Positions 7,332-16,844 of a stretch of DNA of 64,000 bases are shown one piece after another; position 1 is the first letter of the stretch, and each line of letters opens with the position of its first letter. Under the pieces are notes generated by a model, which made no database searches, was not told the origin of the DNA, and saw only the letters and a list, made by a program, of their open reading frames with translations. The DNA comes from JASLQO01 sp002327525 (lineage in GTDB: Bacteria > Pseudomonadota > Gammaproteobacteria > Pseudomonadales > Azotimanducaceae): positions 62,001-126,000 of the forward strand of contig JASLQO010000032.1 in assembly GCA_030744435.1 (NCBI GenBank). The letters are read 5' to 3'. Made by a program: the position numbers and the translations under genes.

Positions 7332-10269
7332 GTCCGGCTTGTACACAATGGAGCGCCCGTCTCATGGCGAAGCGAGCAACTGGCAGACTTACCGGCGTCT
7401 GCTCGCATACGTCTGGCCCTATTCCTTTCTGTTCGTTCTCTCGACCCTGGGCTTTCTGGTCGGAAGCAGTGCGGAAGGCTATTTCGTAAAACTATTCGGT
7501 GATCTCGTAAACGATTGGGATGGAGGCCTCGCCGATGCAGCGGTATTCATCCCGGTAACCATGTTCGCACTGGTGATGATCAGGGCGGTGGGCGAAATCA
7601 TCGGCGAAATCCTGCTCAGTCATATCTCCTTTTCGGTAGTCCACAGGCTGCGGGTTGAACTGTTCAACCAACTGCTCCAGCTGCCAAGCGCGTTCTTCGA
7701 TGCGAGCGCGCAGGGGCACCTGGTTTCGCGCATTACTTTCAACGTGGCGCAGTTGCGCGACACTGGAACCGATGCGCTCAAATCCGTCATCCAGGACGGC
7801 GGCAAGGTCATCGTGTTTCTCAGTTGGATGCTGTATCTAAGCTGGGAACTCACCCTCATATTCATCGCTTCGGTACCGGTAGTGGCGATTGTGGTGCTGT
7901 TCGCCAGCGGCCGTTTTCGCAAGATCAGCAGACGTGTCCAGCGCTCGATGGGAGATGTGACACACGTTGCTTCAGAGACGGTGAGCGGTTACCGCGTGGT
8001 GCGCACGTTCGGGGGAGAGCAGTACGAACGGGAGCGTTTTTATCAGGCGAGCCACACCAATCGGCGCCAGAACCTGAAAATGGTGGTGACCAAGGCGGCG
8101 AGCACTCACGTCGTTCAGATAATGGTCGTGGCGGCGGTGTGCGTCCTGATCGCAGTGCTTGCGAGACCGGAATTCGCAAACGAATTGAGCCGCGGCGAGC
8201 TGGTCACCTTTCTGGGTCTCGCGGGTATGCTGGCAAGACCAGTGCGTAAACTCACAGAGGTCAATGCGCGCCTGCAGAGGGGACTTGCCGCGGCGGAAGA
8301 TATCTTTAGTCAGCTCGACGAGCAGGAAGAGAAGGACGAGGGTAGCTACACCACCGATCGGGTCGAGGGACACATCGAATTCCGTGGTGTGGGCTTCAGC
8401 TACGCGCAAGGTACCTCGGAGGCAGTGCTGCGGGAAATCGACCTCGAGGTGCCTTCGGGTCACACCGTGGCGGTGGTGGGCAAATCGGGCAGCGGCAAGT
8501 CGACTCTGGTGAGTCTCATTCCGCGTTTCTATGACGTTGAGAAGGGCACCATTCTCATCGACGGCACGCCCATCGAGGAGTACACCCGCGAGAATCTGCG
8601 TAAGCAGATTGCATTGGTGACACAGCAGGTCACTCTCTTCAACGATACGCTGAAGCGCAACATCGCCTACGGTGTACTTGCCGATTGCACCGATGAACAG
8701 ATCGCCGAGGCGATCGAGCGAGCGCACGCGGACGTTTTCATCAATGAACTTCCGAAAGGTCTCGATACCATCGTGGGAGACAACGGCGTGCTATTGTCAG
8801 GCGGACAACGCCAGCGTGTTGCGATTACCCGCGCGCTGCTCAAGAACGCCCCGGTCCTCATTCTCGACGAGGCGACCTCCGCACTCGATACAGCGGCTGA
8901 ACGCCACATCCAGGCGGCGCTAGATGAGGTGATGCGTGGCCGCACAACACTCGTCATCGCGCATCGGTTGTCGACTGTCGAGAACGCGGACACGATTCTC
9001 GTGATGGACGATGGCAGGATCGTCGAGCGCGGCGATCATGCCTCCCTGATCGAACAGGGAGGCATGTACTCAGAGTTGTACAACGCACAATTCGAGGAAA
9101 GCGAAATGGCCGTTTCTTCGGCGCCCCGTTTTTCCACACGGCGCCGCGCAAGAGGGCCGGTCGACATCGGTCAGTCCCTGACATCACTGGCGAGCGGCTG
9201 GTACCAGGGCACCTGGTGGACACATCTGCTACGCCCGTTGTCCGGAGTGTTTTCAATAGGTTCCAAACGCCGCCGCCACCAGTTTCGCACTGGTAAAAAG
9301 CAGGTGTGGCGTGCATCCATACCGGTGATCGTGGTCGGTAACATCACGGTCGGTGGTACCGGAAAGACACCGTTGGTCGTGTGGCTGTGTAAATGGCTGC
9401 GCAACCAGGGCTTCCGACCGGGAATCGTTTCCCGTGGCTACGGTGGTGCCACGGGCAAGAAGGCAGCCAGGGTGCCAGCGTTGGAGGCAAACCCTTCTGA
9501 CTACGGAGACGAGGCGGTGTTGCTGGTACGTCGCACGGCCTGTCCGGTGTTCGTTTGTCCACAGCGTGTCGATGCGGTGAAGATGCTTTTAGAGGAGACC
9601 GATTGTGACATCGTCGTGTGTGACGACGGTCTGCAGCACTATGCGCTGGCACGAGACCTCGAGATCGCCGTGATAGACGGTTTTCGTGGTGTGGGCAACG
9701 GGCGTCTGTTACCGGCCGGACCTCTGCGAGAGCCGATGGAGCGCCTTGAGGACGTTGACTGGATTGTCAGTAACGGCCGGGAGAGCGGCGTATCTGAAAC
9801 GGAAACGGTGGTGGACATCGATGTACTGCGTTTCGTGAATGTGCACACCCACGAACGTGTCTCGGTGGATGAGTTCGTGGACAGACATCCCGTAGTACAT
9901 GCAGTGGCCGGGATCGGCAATCCCGCACGCTTTGCGATGACCCTTCGTGAACTAGGGCTGTCGCTGAGAATGCACGCATTCGACGACCATCACCGGTTCG
10001 AGGCGGACGATCTGCAATTTGACGACGACTATCCGGTGGTGTGCACCGAAAAGGATGCCGTGAAACTGGCGGCGCTGGCTCTGCAGAAACGCCAGTACTG
10101 GTATGCTGAAATCGATCTCATCGTACCCGAAGCGGCCGAGGCGCTACTGCTCGATCTACTGTGTACGCGTGGCATTCGACCCAGTCCTGCACTGGATGTG
10201 CAATCTCGCGAGAACCCGAATTCTCTCACGCCGGAGAACCCGCCGGATCGATCAGGCCAACAGGGCTGA
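7321..10269 (+). CDS. msbA-lpxK: MsbA lipid A flippase fused to LpxK tetraacyldisaccharide 4'-kinase
   Basis: One uninterrupted 982-codon frame encodes two enzymes that are normally separate. Residues 1 to about 595 are MsbA: six membrane helices, then an ABC domain with Walker A GKSGSGKST, signature LSGGQRQR, Walker B VLILDEATSAL and the H-loop AHRLST. Residues from about 597 are LpxK: RASIPVIVVGNITVGGTGKT (P-loop), VSRGYGG, DDGLQHY and the CTEKDAVK segment. LpxK adds the 4'-phosphate of lipid A and MsbA flips the core-lipid A, so both act at the inner membrane. ATG at 9106 has a GAGGA at 9094-9098, so a free LpxK of 387 residues could also be made. An alternative start for the whole frame is ATG 7348. 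Confidence 0.92.
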   Translation: MRSESGLYTMERPSHGEASNWQTYRRLLAYVWPYSFLFVLSTLGFLVGSSAEGYFVKLFGDLVNDWDGGLADAAVFIPVTMFALVMIRAVGEIIGEILLSHISFSVVHRLRVELFNQLLQLPSAFFDASAQGHLVSRITFNVAQLRDTGTDALKSVIQDGGKVIVFLSWMLYLSWELTLIFIASVPVVAIVVLFASGRFRKISRRVQRSMGDVTHVASETVSGYRVVRTFGGEQYERERFYQASHTNRRQNLKMVVTKAASTHVVQIMVVAAVCVLIAVLARPEFANELSRGELVTFLGLAGMLARPVRKLTEVNARLQRGLAAAEDIFSQLDEQEEKDEGSYTTDRVEGHIEFRGVGFSYAQGTSEAVLREIDLEVPSGHTVAVVGKSGSGKSTLVSLIPRFYDVEKGTILIDGTPIEEYTRENLRKQIALVTQQVTLFNDTLKRNIAYGVLADCTDEQIAEAIERAHADVFINELPKGLDTIVGDNGVLLSGGQRQRVAITRALLKNAPVLILDEATSALDTAAERHIQAALDEVMRGRTTLVIAHRLSTVENADTILVMDDGRIVERGDHASLIEQGGMYSELYNAQFEESEMAVSSAPRFSTRRRARGPVDIGQSLTSLASGWYQGTWWTHLLRPLSGVFSIGSKRRRHQFRTGKKQVWRASIPVIVVGNITVGGTGKTPLVVWLCKWLRNQGFRPGIVSRGYGGATGKKAARVPALEANPSDYGDEAVLLVRRTACPVFVCPQRVDAVKMLLEETDCDIVVCDDGLQHYALARDLEIAVIDGFRGVGNGRLLPAGPLREPMERLEDVDWIVSNGRESGVSETETVVDIDVLRFVNVHTHERVSVDEFVDRHPVVHAVAGIGNPARFAMTLRELGLSLRMHAFDDHHRFEADDLQFDDDYPVVCTEKDAVKLAALALQKRQYWYAEIDLIVPEAAEALLLDLLCTRGIRPSPALDVQSRENPNSLTPENPPDRSGQQG

Positions 10270-10271
10270 CA

Positions 10272-11006
10272 GTGTCGTTCAACGTCGTCATTCCCGCACG
10301 TTTCGCTTCACAACGACTACCGGGAAAGCCGCTGGCCGACATCGCCGGGGAGGCCATGATCGTGCGTGTCGCGCGCCAAGTGCTGGAGAGCAGAGCGACG
10401 TCGGTGGTCGTGGCTACTGACGACGAGCGCATCGCGAATGCCGTGCTGGAGGCCGGACTGGATGCTGCCATGACCCGGCGGGATCATGCGTGCGGATCGG
10501 ATCGAGTCATGGAAGTGGTAGGAGCCCGGGGTTGGGGAGACGACGCCATCGTGATCAACGTGCAGGGTGATGAGCCGCTGATACCACCGATGGTGATCGA
10601 TCAACTCGCGGACGGTCTGGAGGGGCGTGCCGATATCGGCGTAGCGACACTCGCGGAGCCTTTCGACCCTGACACCGACCCTTACGACCCGAACGCAGTG
10701 AAGGTGGTATGCAGTGAACAACAGCGGGCGCTGTACTTTTCCAGAGCGCCGATTCCCTTTCCGCGGGGGCAGGACGGCACGCTCTGGCGACGCCACGTCG
10801 GTATCTACGCCTACCGTGTCCAGGCGCTGCGGGCGTTCGTGGCGCTACCTCAGGGCCGGCTCGAAGCCATCGAACATCTGGAGCAGCTTCGGCTGCTTGA
10901 AAACGACATGGACATACTGGTGCTGGATGCGTGTGTAGCTGTACCCGGCGGCGTCGACACGCCCGAGGATCTCGAGCGCGTCAATGCCCTGTTTGCTGCT
11001 GACTGA
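10272..11006 (+). CDS. kdsB: 3-deoxy-manno-octulosonate cytidylyltransferase
   Basis: KdsB activates Kdo with CTP to give CMP-Kdo for the LPS inner core. The 244-residue product shows the family nucleotide site VVIPARFASQRLPGKPL, the VVVATDD and NVQGDEPLI motifs, FSRAPIPFPR and HVGIYAYR. GTG at 10272 is used because it lies 2 bp after the lpxK stop and gives the usual KdsB N-terminus. In many relatives a Trm112-like gene sits between lpxK and kdsB; there is no room for it here. Confidence 0.95.
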   Translation: MSFNVVIPARFASQRLPGKPLADIAGEAMIVRVARQVLESRATSVVVATDDERIANAVLEAGLDAAMTRRDHACGSDRVMEVVGARGWGDDAIVINVQGDEPLIPPMVIDQLADGLEGRADIGVATLAEPFDPDTDPYDPNAVKVVCSEQQRALYFSRAPIPFPRGQDGTLWRRHVGIYAYRVQALRAFVALPQGRLEAIEHLEQLRLLENDMDILVLDACVAVPGGVDTPEDLERVNALFAAD

Positions 11007-11016
11007 ACGGTGATGG

Positions 11017-11538
11017 CTATTTCGGCGCCATCCGGATGCCGCCGTCGAGACCAATGGTCTCGCTATTCAGATATGGATTCTCGATGATCTGGCGTGCGAG
11101 CAGGGCGTATTCCGGAGCATTGCCGAGCTGTTTCGGGAATTGCACCATATCGATTAGCGGATCACGTACCCGGTCAGGGGCGCCCGCCATCATGGAAGTC
11201 TCGAAAATGCCAGGTGCAATCGTGCACACGCCTATCCTGGATCGTGACAGATGCCGCGCTATGGGCAGCGTTATAGCGACCACGCCCGCTTTGCTTGGCG
11301 AGTAGCCCGCCTGCCCGATGTGGCCGTCGAAGGCAGCCACCGACTCCTCGTCGGCCACATTCACCGCGTAGGCGCGAGCGCTGTCCCCGTTTCACCCCCG
11401 CTCTGTTCGGCGAGCTCCTGATTCAGATCGAATATCGCTACCCTGACGCCGTTGGCGAGCACCATTTCTTCTCCTGTGGCGCGTCCGAGGCCGGAAGCGC
11501 CGCCGGTAATCACTGCTACTTTGTTTTCGAGATCCACG
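11017..11538 (-). pseudogene. SDR dehydrogenase pseudogene (HSD10-like), internal deletion plus frameshift
   Basis: Reading from GTG 11538, the start of a short-chain dehydrogenase is clear (NKVAVITGGASGLGRAT), but this frame runs into a stop near 11365. The matching frame then resumes as YAVNVADEESVAAFDGHI and goes straight to GQAGYSPSKAG and the C-terminus ending in GLDGGIRMAPK. Intact relatives have about 90 residues between DEESVAA and SVAAFDG, including the NNAG and Ser parts of the active site. The gene has therefore lost its central part and also shifted frame. Intact homologues are 3-hydroxyacyl-CoA dehydrogenase type 2 enzymes. It converges on kdsB. Confidence 0.85.
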
Positions 11539-11546
11539 TGCGTCCT

Positions 11547-11574
11547 TGGTTAAGAAAAGGGTGGCGGTATACTA
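11547..11574 (+). promoter_or_regulatory. Putative sigma-70 promoter of alkB-murB
   Basis: TTGGTT at 11547-11552 and TATACT at 11569-11574 are spaced by 16 bp, upstream of alkB (ATG 11622). The -10 matches 5 of 6 consensus bases. It gives a leader of about 40 nt with a CGAGGAG ribosome site near 11602. It overlaps the 5' side of the divergent SDR pseudogene. Confidence 0.45.
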
Positions 11575-11621
11575 GGCCACCTATGGCTTGAGTACGGCGC
11601 CCGAGGAGCCTATCCCTTCAC

Positions 11622-12224
11622 ATGCGGACTGACAGCACCACGGCGAATGCCGATGCGTCGGGCAGCTTGCCTGACTACCGGCTCGGTTGGCTGTCGGATG
11701 CGGACACTCTGCTCGATTGGTGTCTTCACAGGGTGCCCTGGCGGACGGAGTGCATACACATTGCAGGCCGGGAGGTTCTGGTGCCAAGGCTCGTGTCCTG
11801 GTTTGGCGAGCACGGGCTCTGCTACCGCTATTGCGGATGCGATCACGTCGCGCACGGCTGGCCGCACCCACTACGGGGAATTCGAGATCGCCTTGCGGCA
11901 GAGGGCCGGCTGGATTCGAATTTCGTGTTGCTCAATCACTACCGCGATGGCAACGACTGCATGGGATGGCACCGTGATGACGAACGCGGCATGTCGCAGC
12001 ATGTTTGTGCGCTCAGCCTCGGCGCTACACGCAGGCTTCGGCTGCGTGACACGATCGCTCGGCAGGGTGCTCCAGGCTCCAGCAGGGCTGTCGATCTCCA
12101 ACACGGGTCGCTCATCGAGTTCGATGCTCGAATCCCGCACAGAATCACCCGCACGCGGCGCCCGGTAGGCCCGAGAGTGAGTCTCACCTTCCGTGTAATC
12201 GAGCCCGCCTTATGCCATCACTGA
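11622..12224 (+). CDS. alkB: AlkB-type 2-oxoglutarate/Fe(II)-dependent dealkylase
   Basis: The 200-residue protein carries the AlkB signature: NHYRDGNDCMGWHRDDE with the His-x-Asp iron ligands, a later PHRITR His, and RVSLTFR, whose Arg residues bind 2-oxoglutarate. Such enzymes reverse N-alkyl damage on DNA or RNA bases. Length and motifs resemble the compact ALKBH2/3-like bacterial group more than E. coli AlkB. The 3' end overlaps murB by 13 bp, an unusual pairing. Nucleic-acid substrate is inferred. Confidence 0.9.
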   Translation: MRTDSTTANADASGSLPDYRLGWLSDADTLLDWCLHRVPWRTECIHIAGREVLVPRLVSWFGEHGLCYRYCGCDHVAHGWPHPLRGIRDRLAAEGRLDSNFVLLNHYRDGNDCMGWHRDDERGMSQHVCALSLGATRRLRLRDTIARQGAPGSSRAVDLQHGSLIEFDARIPHRITRTRRPVGPRVSLTFRVIEPALCHH

Positions 12225-13213
12225 AGTCGTGGAACACTCTCGGTGTGGAATGCGAAGCGGATGTGCTGCATGAGGCCCACCAGCTCGATGATCTGAAACA
12301 GGCGTTTCAGGAAGGTGGTCGCGATCTGCTGCTGCTCGGCGCCGGCAGCAATGTAGTTCTGCCACGGCGCTACGCGGGCCACGTCTGCGCCCTGAGGATC
12401 AGAGGATTCGAATGCGAGGAAGTGGGAGGGGCGAGCGCGGTCGTCACGGCCATGGCGGGGGAGTCATGGCACGCCGTGGTCAGGCGAACGCTCGGGAGCG
12501 GCTGGTGCGGGCTTGAGAATCTGGCGCTCATTCCCGGCACCGTGGGGGCCGCGCCACTGCAGAACATAGGCGCATATGGCGTGGAACTGGCTGACAGAAT
12601 GAAAAGCGTCCTGGTCTATGACGCACGCGATGAAACGGTCAGCGAACTGGGTATCGAGGAGTGTGCTTTTACCTACCGGAGCAGCCGGTTCAAGGAAATG
12701 CCAGACCCGGCAATAGTAATTCTGGGGGTACGCCTGTTGGTGAGCAGAGCCGCGCTGATAGTGGACCAGTACCCCGACGTCCGTCGTGAACTGACCCGTC
12801 TCGGGACACAAGGACGCGCAAGCGCGCGCGCCGTAGCGGAAGCGGTGATGAGGGTACGTCGGCGCAAACTGCCGGATCCGAGAAGAATCGGCAACGTTGG
12901 CAGCTTCTTTAAGAACCCGGTGGTTTCGCAGACAAAGGCGGCGGAACTCCTCTCGTGCGAGCACCTGGTAGCACACGCGGGTGTTGGTGGATGTAAGCTG
13001 TCAGCCGCACAACTCATCGATCTTTGTGGCTGGAAAGGATCACGGCGGGCCGGAGTTGGCGTGTGGCAACGCCAGCCGCTCGTGCTGGTAAATCTGGGCG
13101 GCGCTCATGGCGCCGACTTCCTCGACATGGCAGCGCGGATACGCCGCTCGGTGGAGGAGCGGTTCGGCGTGACCCTGGAACTGGAACCTCGCATCGTCGA
13201 ACCGCTCGAGTGA
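12212..13213 (+). CDS. murB: UDP-N-acetylenolpyruvoylglucosamine reductase
   Basis: MurB is the flavoenzyme that reduces enolpyruvyl-UDP-GlcNAc to UDP-MurNAc in peptidoglycan synthesis. The 333-residue product is type I (E. coli-like): FAD-binding LLLGAGSNVVLP, the GLENLALIPGTVGAAPLQNIGAYG block, YRSSRFK, and GNVGSFFKNP with the catalytic Ser. The ATG lies inside the end of alkB. Its stop is 6 bp from the convergent rne stop, so the two transcripts must overlap or end inside each other. Confidence 0.95.
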   Translation: MPSLKSWNTLGVECEADVLHEAHQLDDLKQAFQEGGRDLLLLGAGSNVVLPRRYAGHVCALRIRGFECEEVGGASAVVTAMAGESWHAVVRRTLGSGWCGLENLALIPGTVGAAPLQNIGAYGVELADRMKSVLVYDARDETVSELGIEECAFTYRSSRFKEMPDPAIVILGVRLLVSRAALIVDQYPDVRRELTRLGTQGRASARAVAEAVMRVRRRKLPDPRRIGNVGSFFKNPVVSQTKAAELLSCEHLVAHAGVGGCKLSAAQLIDLCGWKGSRRAGVGVWQRQPLVLVNLGGAHGADFLDMAARIRRSVEERFGVTLELEPRIVEPLE

Positions 13214-13219
13214 AGGGCG

Positions 13220-15967
13220 CTACTCCCGTGAATCTCCGCCTTTATTGACGACGTCCTGGGCTTTCAATTCCGCCTCGCGTTGTCGCCGACGGACTTCACG
13301 TGGATCATTGTAGGCACGGGTCGGGCGCCGGACCGATTCGGCGGGCGTTTCCGTCTGCGCGGGTTCTGCTGCCGGGGATTCTACTGCCGCGGGTTCCGCG
13401 GCCGTGGACTGCGGCTGCTCTGGCACCTGTGCAGCTTTCTGATCCGCGCGGTCTTCCTGCACTGCGACCTGCCCGGTATGCGCGGCCGGTGCGGCGGGCA
13501 TCTCCCCGGTCGTCATTGCGGCCGGACCGGTTTCGTTACCCGGAGCCTCGACCGCCTTCAGGGCCGGTGCCTGCTCACTACCGAGCGGGTCCCGCTGAGG
13601 TATGTCAGAGGCCTGAGGTGCGGAACCGAGCCTTTCAGGTTCGGTGGAAGCAGGTGCTCCAGCCGGCGCAGACTCGAAAGCGGGTTCGGCAGCTGAGTCT
13701 GTGGTGTAAGGTTGACGCTTCTCTTCACCGGATCTGTCGCCGAGCTTACTGCGGTCACGCCGGGGCCGGCGCTTGCTCTGTGTCAACTGTTCGTCACTCG
13801 GCTGGCGTTCGCGGCGCTGCTCTTCGCTGACGACCGGGGACGCGGCCGGTTCGGTTTTCCTGCGCTCAGCCTCAGAGCGATCCTGGCTCTGCCGGCGTCC
13901 TCCGCGAGGGCCGGATTCCGAGGATCCGCGGTTACGCTCCTGACGGTCTGGCCGCTTGGATCGTTCCGGGCGATCACGATTGGAACGATTGTTGCCACGA
14001 CTGTTCTGCTCTTCTGCGTGCGTGGCCTGCTGGCGGTCTGAACGGTTCTTGCCTCCCTGTGAAGATCCCTGGCGGTTGCCCTTGCCGGTCCCATCGCCGC
14101 CGGCGCGCCGTGGGCCACGACCTCCGGCGCGATCTTGGCGGGTGTCTTTGCGGTCGTCTCGTCCGCGCCCGCGTTGTCCGTCGCGCTCGTTGCGACGAGA
14201 ACGATGTTGTTCCTGTCGGCCTCCCTGGCGATCTTTGTTGCCGGTTTTGGCCGGTATTTCCTTCGGGGGGTGTTCACCTTCGCTGAACAGATTCGACCAC
14301 AGGCGTTTGAGCAATCCGGGTCCTTCGGGGCGCTTTTTTAGCGCGGAAGTCGACTGTGGCGTCTGCGCGGGAGGCGTCATGGTCTGAACGGCCGCGGTCT
14401 GCGCGGTGGGTTCCTTAGCCGGCGCGGTCTGTGCTGGCTCGTCCGGCTGGTTGACGATGTCGGTAAGTTCGTAACTCGGAACTTCGGCTTCCGCCACCGC
14501 ATGATCGTCCCGGATGCGCTGCACCTCGAACTGGGGTGTCTCAAGATTCACATTCGGCACGATGACGATATGAGTGCTCGTCCGCTTTTCGATGTCCGCC
14601 ACGTCCTGCCGCTTCTCATTCAGCAGATACGCGGCGATATTCAATGGCACCATCGCGCGTACGATGGAACTGCGCTCTTTCAGCGATTCTTCTTCCATGA
14701 GGCGGAGTATTGCGAGTGCCAGAGATTTGGTGTCGCGGATACGCCCCTGACCGGAACAGCGCGGACAGAGTTCCGTCGCTATCTCCTCGAGTGACGGTCT
14801 CAGACGTTGACGAGACATCTCCATCAGCCCGAACTGCGAGATACGGCTGATCTGCACACGTGCGCGATCTTGCTCGAGCACCTCATGCATGCGTGCTTCC
14901 ACCGTTTTTTGGTTCTTCTGATTCGTCATGTCGATGAAGTCGATCACGATGAGCCCGCCCATATCCCGAAGGCGCAGCTGTCGGGCGATTTCTTCTGCCG
15001 CCTCGAGATTGGTGTTGAGCGCCGTTTCCTCGATGTCAGCGCCCTTGGTGGCGCGAGCGGAGTTGATGTCGATGGACACCAGGGCTTCGGTCGGGTCGAT
15101 GACGATGCTGCCGCCCGCTGGAAGTTTCACCATGTGCTGAAAGGCACTCTCGATCTGGCTCTCGATCTGGTATCGATTGAACAGCGGGATCGCGTCCGAG
15201 TAGAACTTGACCCGCTCCTTGTAGTGCGGCATTACCTGGTCGATGAAGGTCTTGGCCTCGTCGAAGGCCTCCTTACCGTCGATTAGCACCTCACCAACGT
15301 CTATGCGCAGGTTGTCGCGGATGGCGCGCAGGATTACGTTGTTTTCCTGATACAGCAACTTGGGTGCGCGTTCGGCGCTTGCAGCGTTGCTGATAGCGCC
15401 CCACATCTGCGTGAGATATTCGAGATCCCATTGCAGTTCCTCGCTGCTGCGCCCGACCCCGGCGGTGCGCACTATGACACCCATGCCATCAGGGATGTCC
15501 AGTGCGCTAAGGGCCTCGCGCAACTCTGAGCGGTCGTCACCCTCGATTCGTCGTGAGATGCCTCCAGCCCTCGGGTTGTTGGGCATGAGCACCATGTAGC
15601 GGCCCGCGAGGCTGACAAAAGTGGTGAGTGCGGCTCCCTTGTTGCCACGCTCTTCCTTGTCAACCTGAACGATCAGTTCCTGGCCGTTCTGGATGACGTC
15701 CTGAATCTGGAGCTTCCCCTCCGGCCGTTTCAGGAAGTACTGGCGGGAGATGTCCTTCAAGGGCAGAAACCCGTGGCGTTCGGATCCGAATTCCACGAAA
15801 GCCGCCTCCAGGCTCGGTTCCACCCGCGTGATGCGCGCTTTGTAGATACTGGCCTTCTTTTGTTCGCGTCCGCGGTTCTCGATATCGAGATCGTAGAGTT
15901 TCTGACCGTCTACGAGAGCGACCCTGACCTCTTCGGGCTGGGCTGCGTTGATCAACATGCGTTTCAT
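13220..15967 (-). CDS. rne: Ribonuclease E
   Basis: Endonuclease of the RNA degradosome that starts mRNA decay and processes rRNA/tRNA precursors at the inner membrane. The 915-residue product starts MKRMLINAAQPEEVRVALVDG, very close to E. coli RNase E. It contains the S1 domain (about 35-120), the catalytic DNase I-like region with SIVIDPTEALVSIDINSA and GGLIVIDFIDM, and the zinc-link CPRCSGQG near residue 400. Residues after about 560 are a low-complexity Arg/Gly/Gln- and Pro/Ala-rich tail for scaffold and RNA contacts. ATG 15967 is chosen over the longer open frame to 16090 by this alignment. A long 5' region precedes it. Confidence 0.97.
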   Translation of the reverse strand: MKRMLINAAQPEEVRVALVDGQKLYDLDIENRGREQKKASIYKARITRVEPSLEAAFVEFGSERHGFLPLKDISRQYFLKRPEGKLQIQDVIQNGQELIVQVDKEERGNKGAALTTFVSLAGRYMVLMPNNPRAGGISRRIEGDDRSELREALSALDIPDGMGVIVRTAGVGRSSEELQWDLEYLTQMWGAISNAASAERAPKLLYQENNVILRAIRDNLRIDVGEVLIDGKEAFDEAKTFIDQVMPHYKERVKFYSDAIPLFNRYQIESQIESAFQHMVKLPAGGSIVIDPTEALVSIDINSARATKGADIEETALNTNLEAAEEIARQLRLRDMGGLIVIDFIDMTNQKNQKTVEARMHEVLEQDRARVQISRISQFGLMEMSRQRLRPSLEEIATELCPRCSGQGRIRDTKSLALAILRLMEEESLKERSSIVRAMVPLNIAAYLLNEKRQDVADIEKRTSTHIVIVPNVNLETPQFEVQRIRDDHAVAEAEVPSYELTDIVNQPDEPAQTAPAKEPTAQTAAVQTMTPPAQTPQSTSALKKRPEGPGLLKRLWSNLFSEGEHPPKEIPAKTGNKDRQGGRQEQHRSRRNERDGQRGRGRDDRKDTRQDRAGGRGPRRAGGDGTGKGNRQGSSQGGKNRSDRQQATHAEEQNSRGNNRSNRDRPERSKRPDRQERNRGSSESGPRGGRRQSQDRSEAERRKTEPAASPVVSEEQRRERQPSDEQLTQSKRRPRRDRSKLGDRSGEEKRQPYTTDSAAEPAFESAPAGAPASTEPERLGSAPQASDIPQRDPLGSEQAPALKAVEAPGNETGPAAMTTGEMPAAPAAHTGQVAVQEDRADQKAAQVPEQPQSTAAEPAAVESPAAEPAQTETPAESVRRPTRAYNDPREVRRRQREAELKAQDVVNKGGDSRE

Positions 15968-16844
15968 CGCTGTTCTAATTCCTTGCTGGCGTGGGCACCT
16001 GCGTGGCACGCCGTGTTGTGTTTGTGAGGAAACGACGGAATGTTGCGCATCTTCGCTGCGCGGCGCGGGAGCGATCCGGAAGGTGTTCACCTCGAGGGGT
16101 CAGCACCAGCAAGTCTCCTGACGGGTGAATTCCACACCCATCACGGATCGTTGAACGCCACCTGCCAGGGAATCCCGGGGGTGGCCGATGCCTGTCCTGT
16201 TTTCTGTGGCCCTCTTTGGTAGGCCGCGGTGTACTGCTCCGTATCCGGTCTTGTTCAACTATCTCTACTGTCGTCGCCGGCTACCCGTTGCTTGCTCCGG
16301 TGAAAGGAGGTGGGAGGCCGTCGGCCTGTCGGCGCAGGCCCTTGATGCAATTTCGTATGCACATGTGGGTTCCCGCGCCAGCGCTTCGACAACGTCGAAG
16401 CTCCGTATCAAGTCGGTCTTTCGCTCCTGCCCGTTTTGTTCCGTGCAGGTTTCCTCTTCCTGTTCAGCTTGTCTTTAGCTGTGTTTAACTCTATTGAACT
16501 CTATTGAACTCTATTGAGCTCTATCCAACTCTGTCGCTAGTTCGTTCGTTCCAGCGTTTTCTCTACTGCTTGAAGTTACTTTGACCCTCAACCCATCGGG
16601 ACTACAACGCCTCACATTGGAGGCTTCTGTTCCGACACAGGATGACGGCGAAGGACCTGCCCGGCGTAATCTCCTGGCCGGTGTGTAGAATAGCGGGCCC
16701 TCTGAGCGGATATCACCTCGCTCAGGGCCGCGATGGTAACAGTGATGGCTAAGTGCTTCAAACGACAGGAGATTCTTTTTAGCGGCCTTGGAAAGGGGCG
16801 CTTGTATACAGTGTGCACGGGAATCGGAAGTGCCGGTGTGTCCC
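15968..16844. other. Long divergent intergenic region between rne and rluC
   Basis: About 880 bp with no convincing gene. The side next to rne is the likely 5' untranslated region of rne, which in E. coli is long, structured and used for autoregulation by RNase E. It holds a decamer repeat (listed separately) and, for rluC, a possible -10 TAGAAT near 16686 followed by a GC-rich stretch but with no clear -35. Open frames here are short and without family resemblance. Confidence 0.6.
16487..16536. repeat. Tandem 10-bp repeat (AACTCTATTG) in the rne-rluC spacer
   Basis: Three exact copies of AACTCTATTG (16487-16516) are followed by two degenerate copies, AGCTCTATCC and AACTCTGTCG. In rne sense the unit reads CAATAGAGTT. 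The period of 10 bp is close to one DNA helical turn. It lies about 520 bp upstream of the rne start and 310 bp upstream of rluC. Confidence 0.85.
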
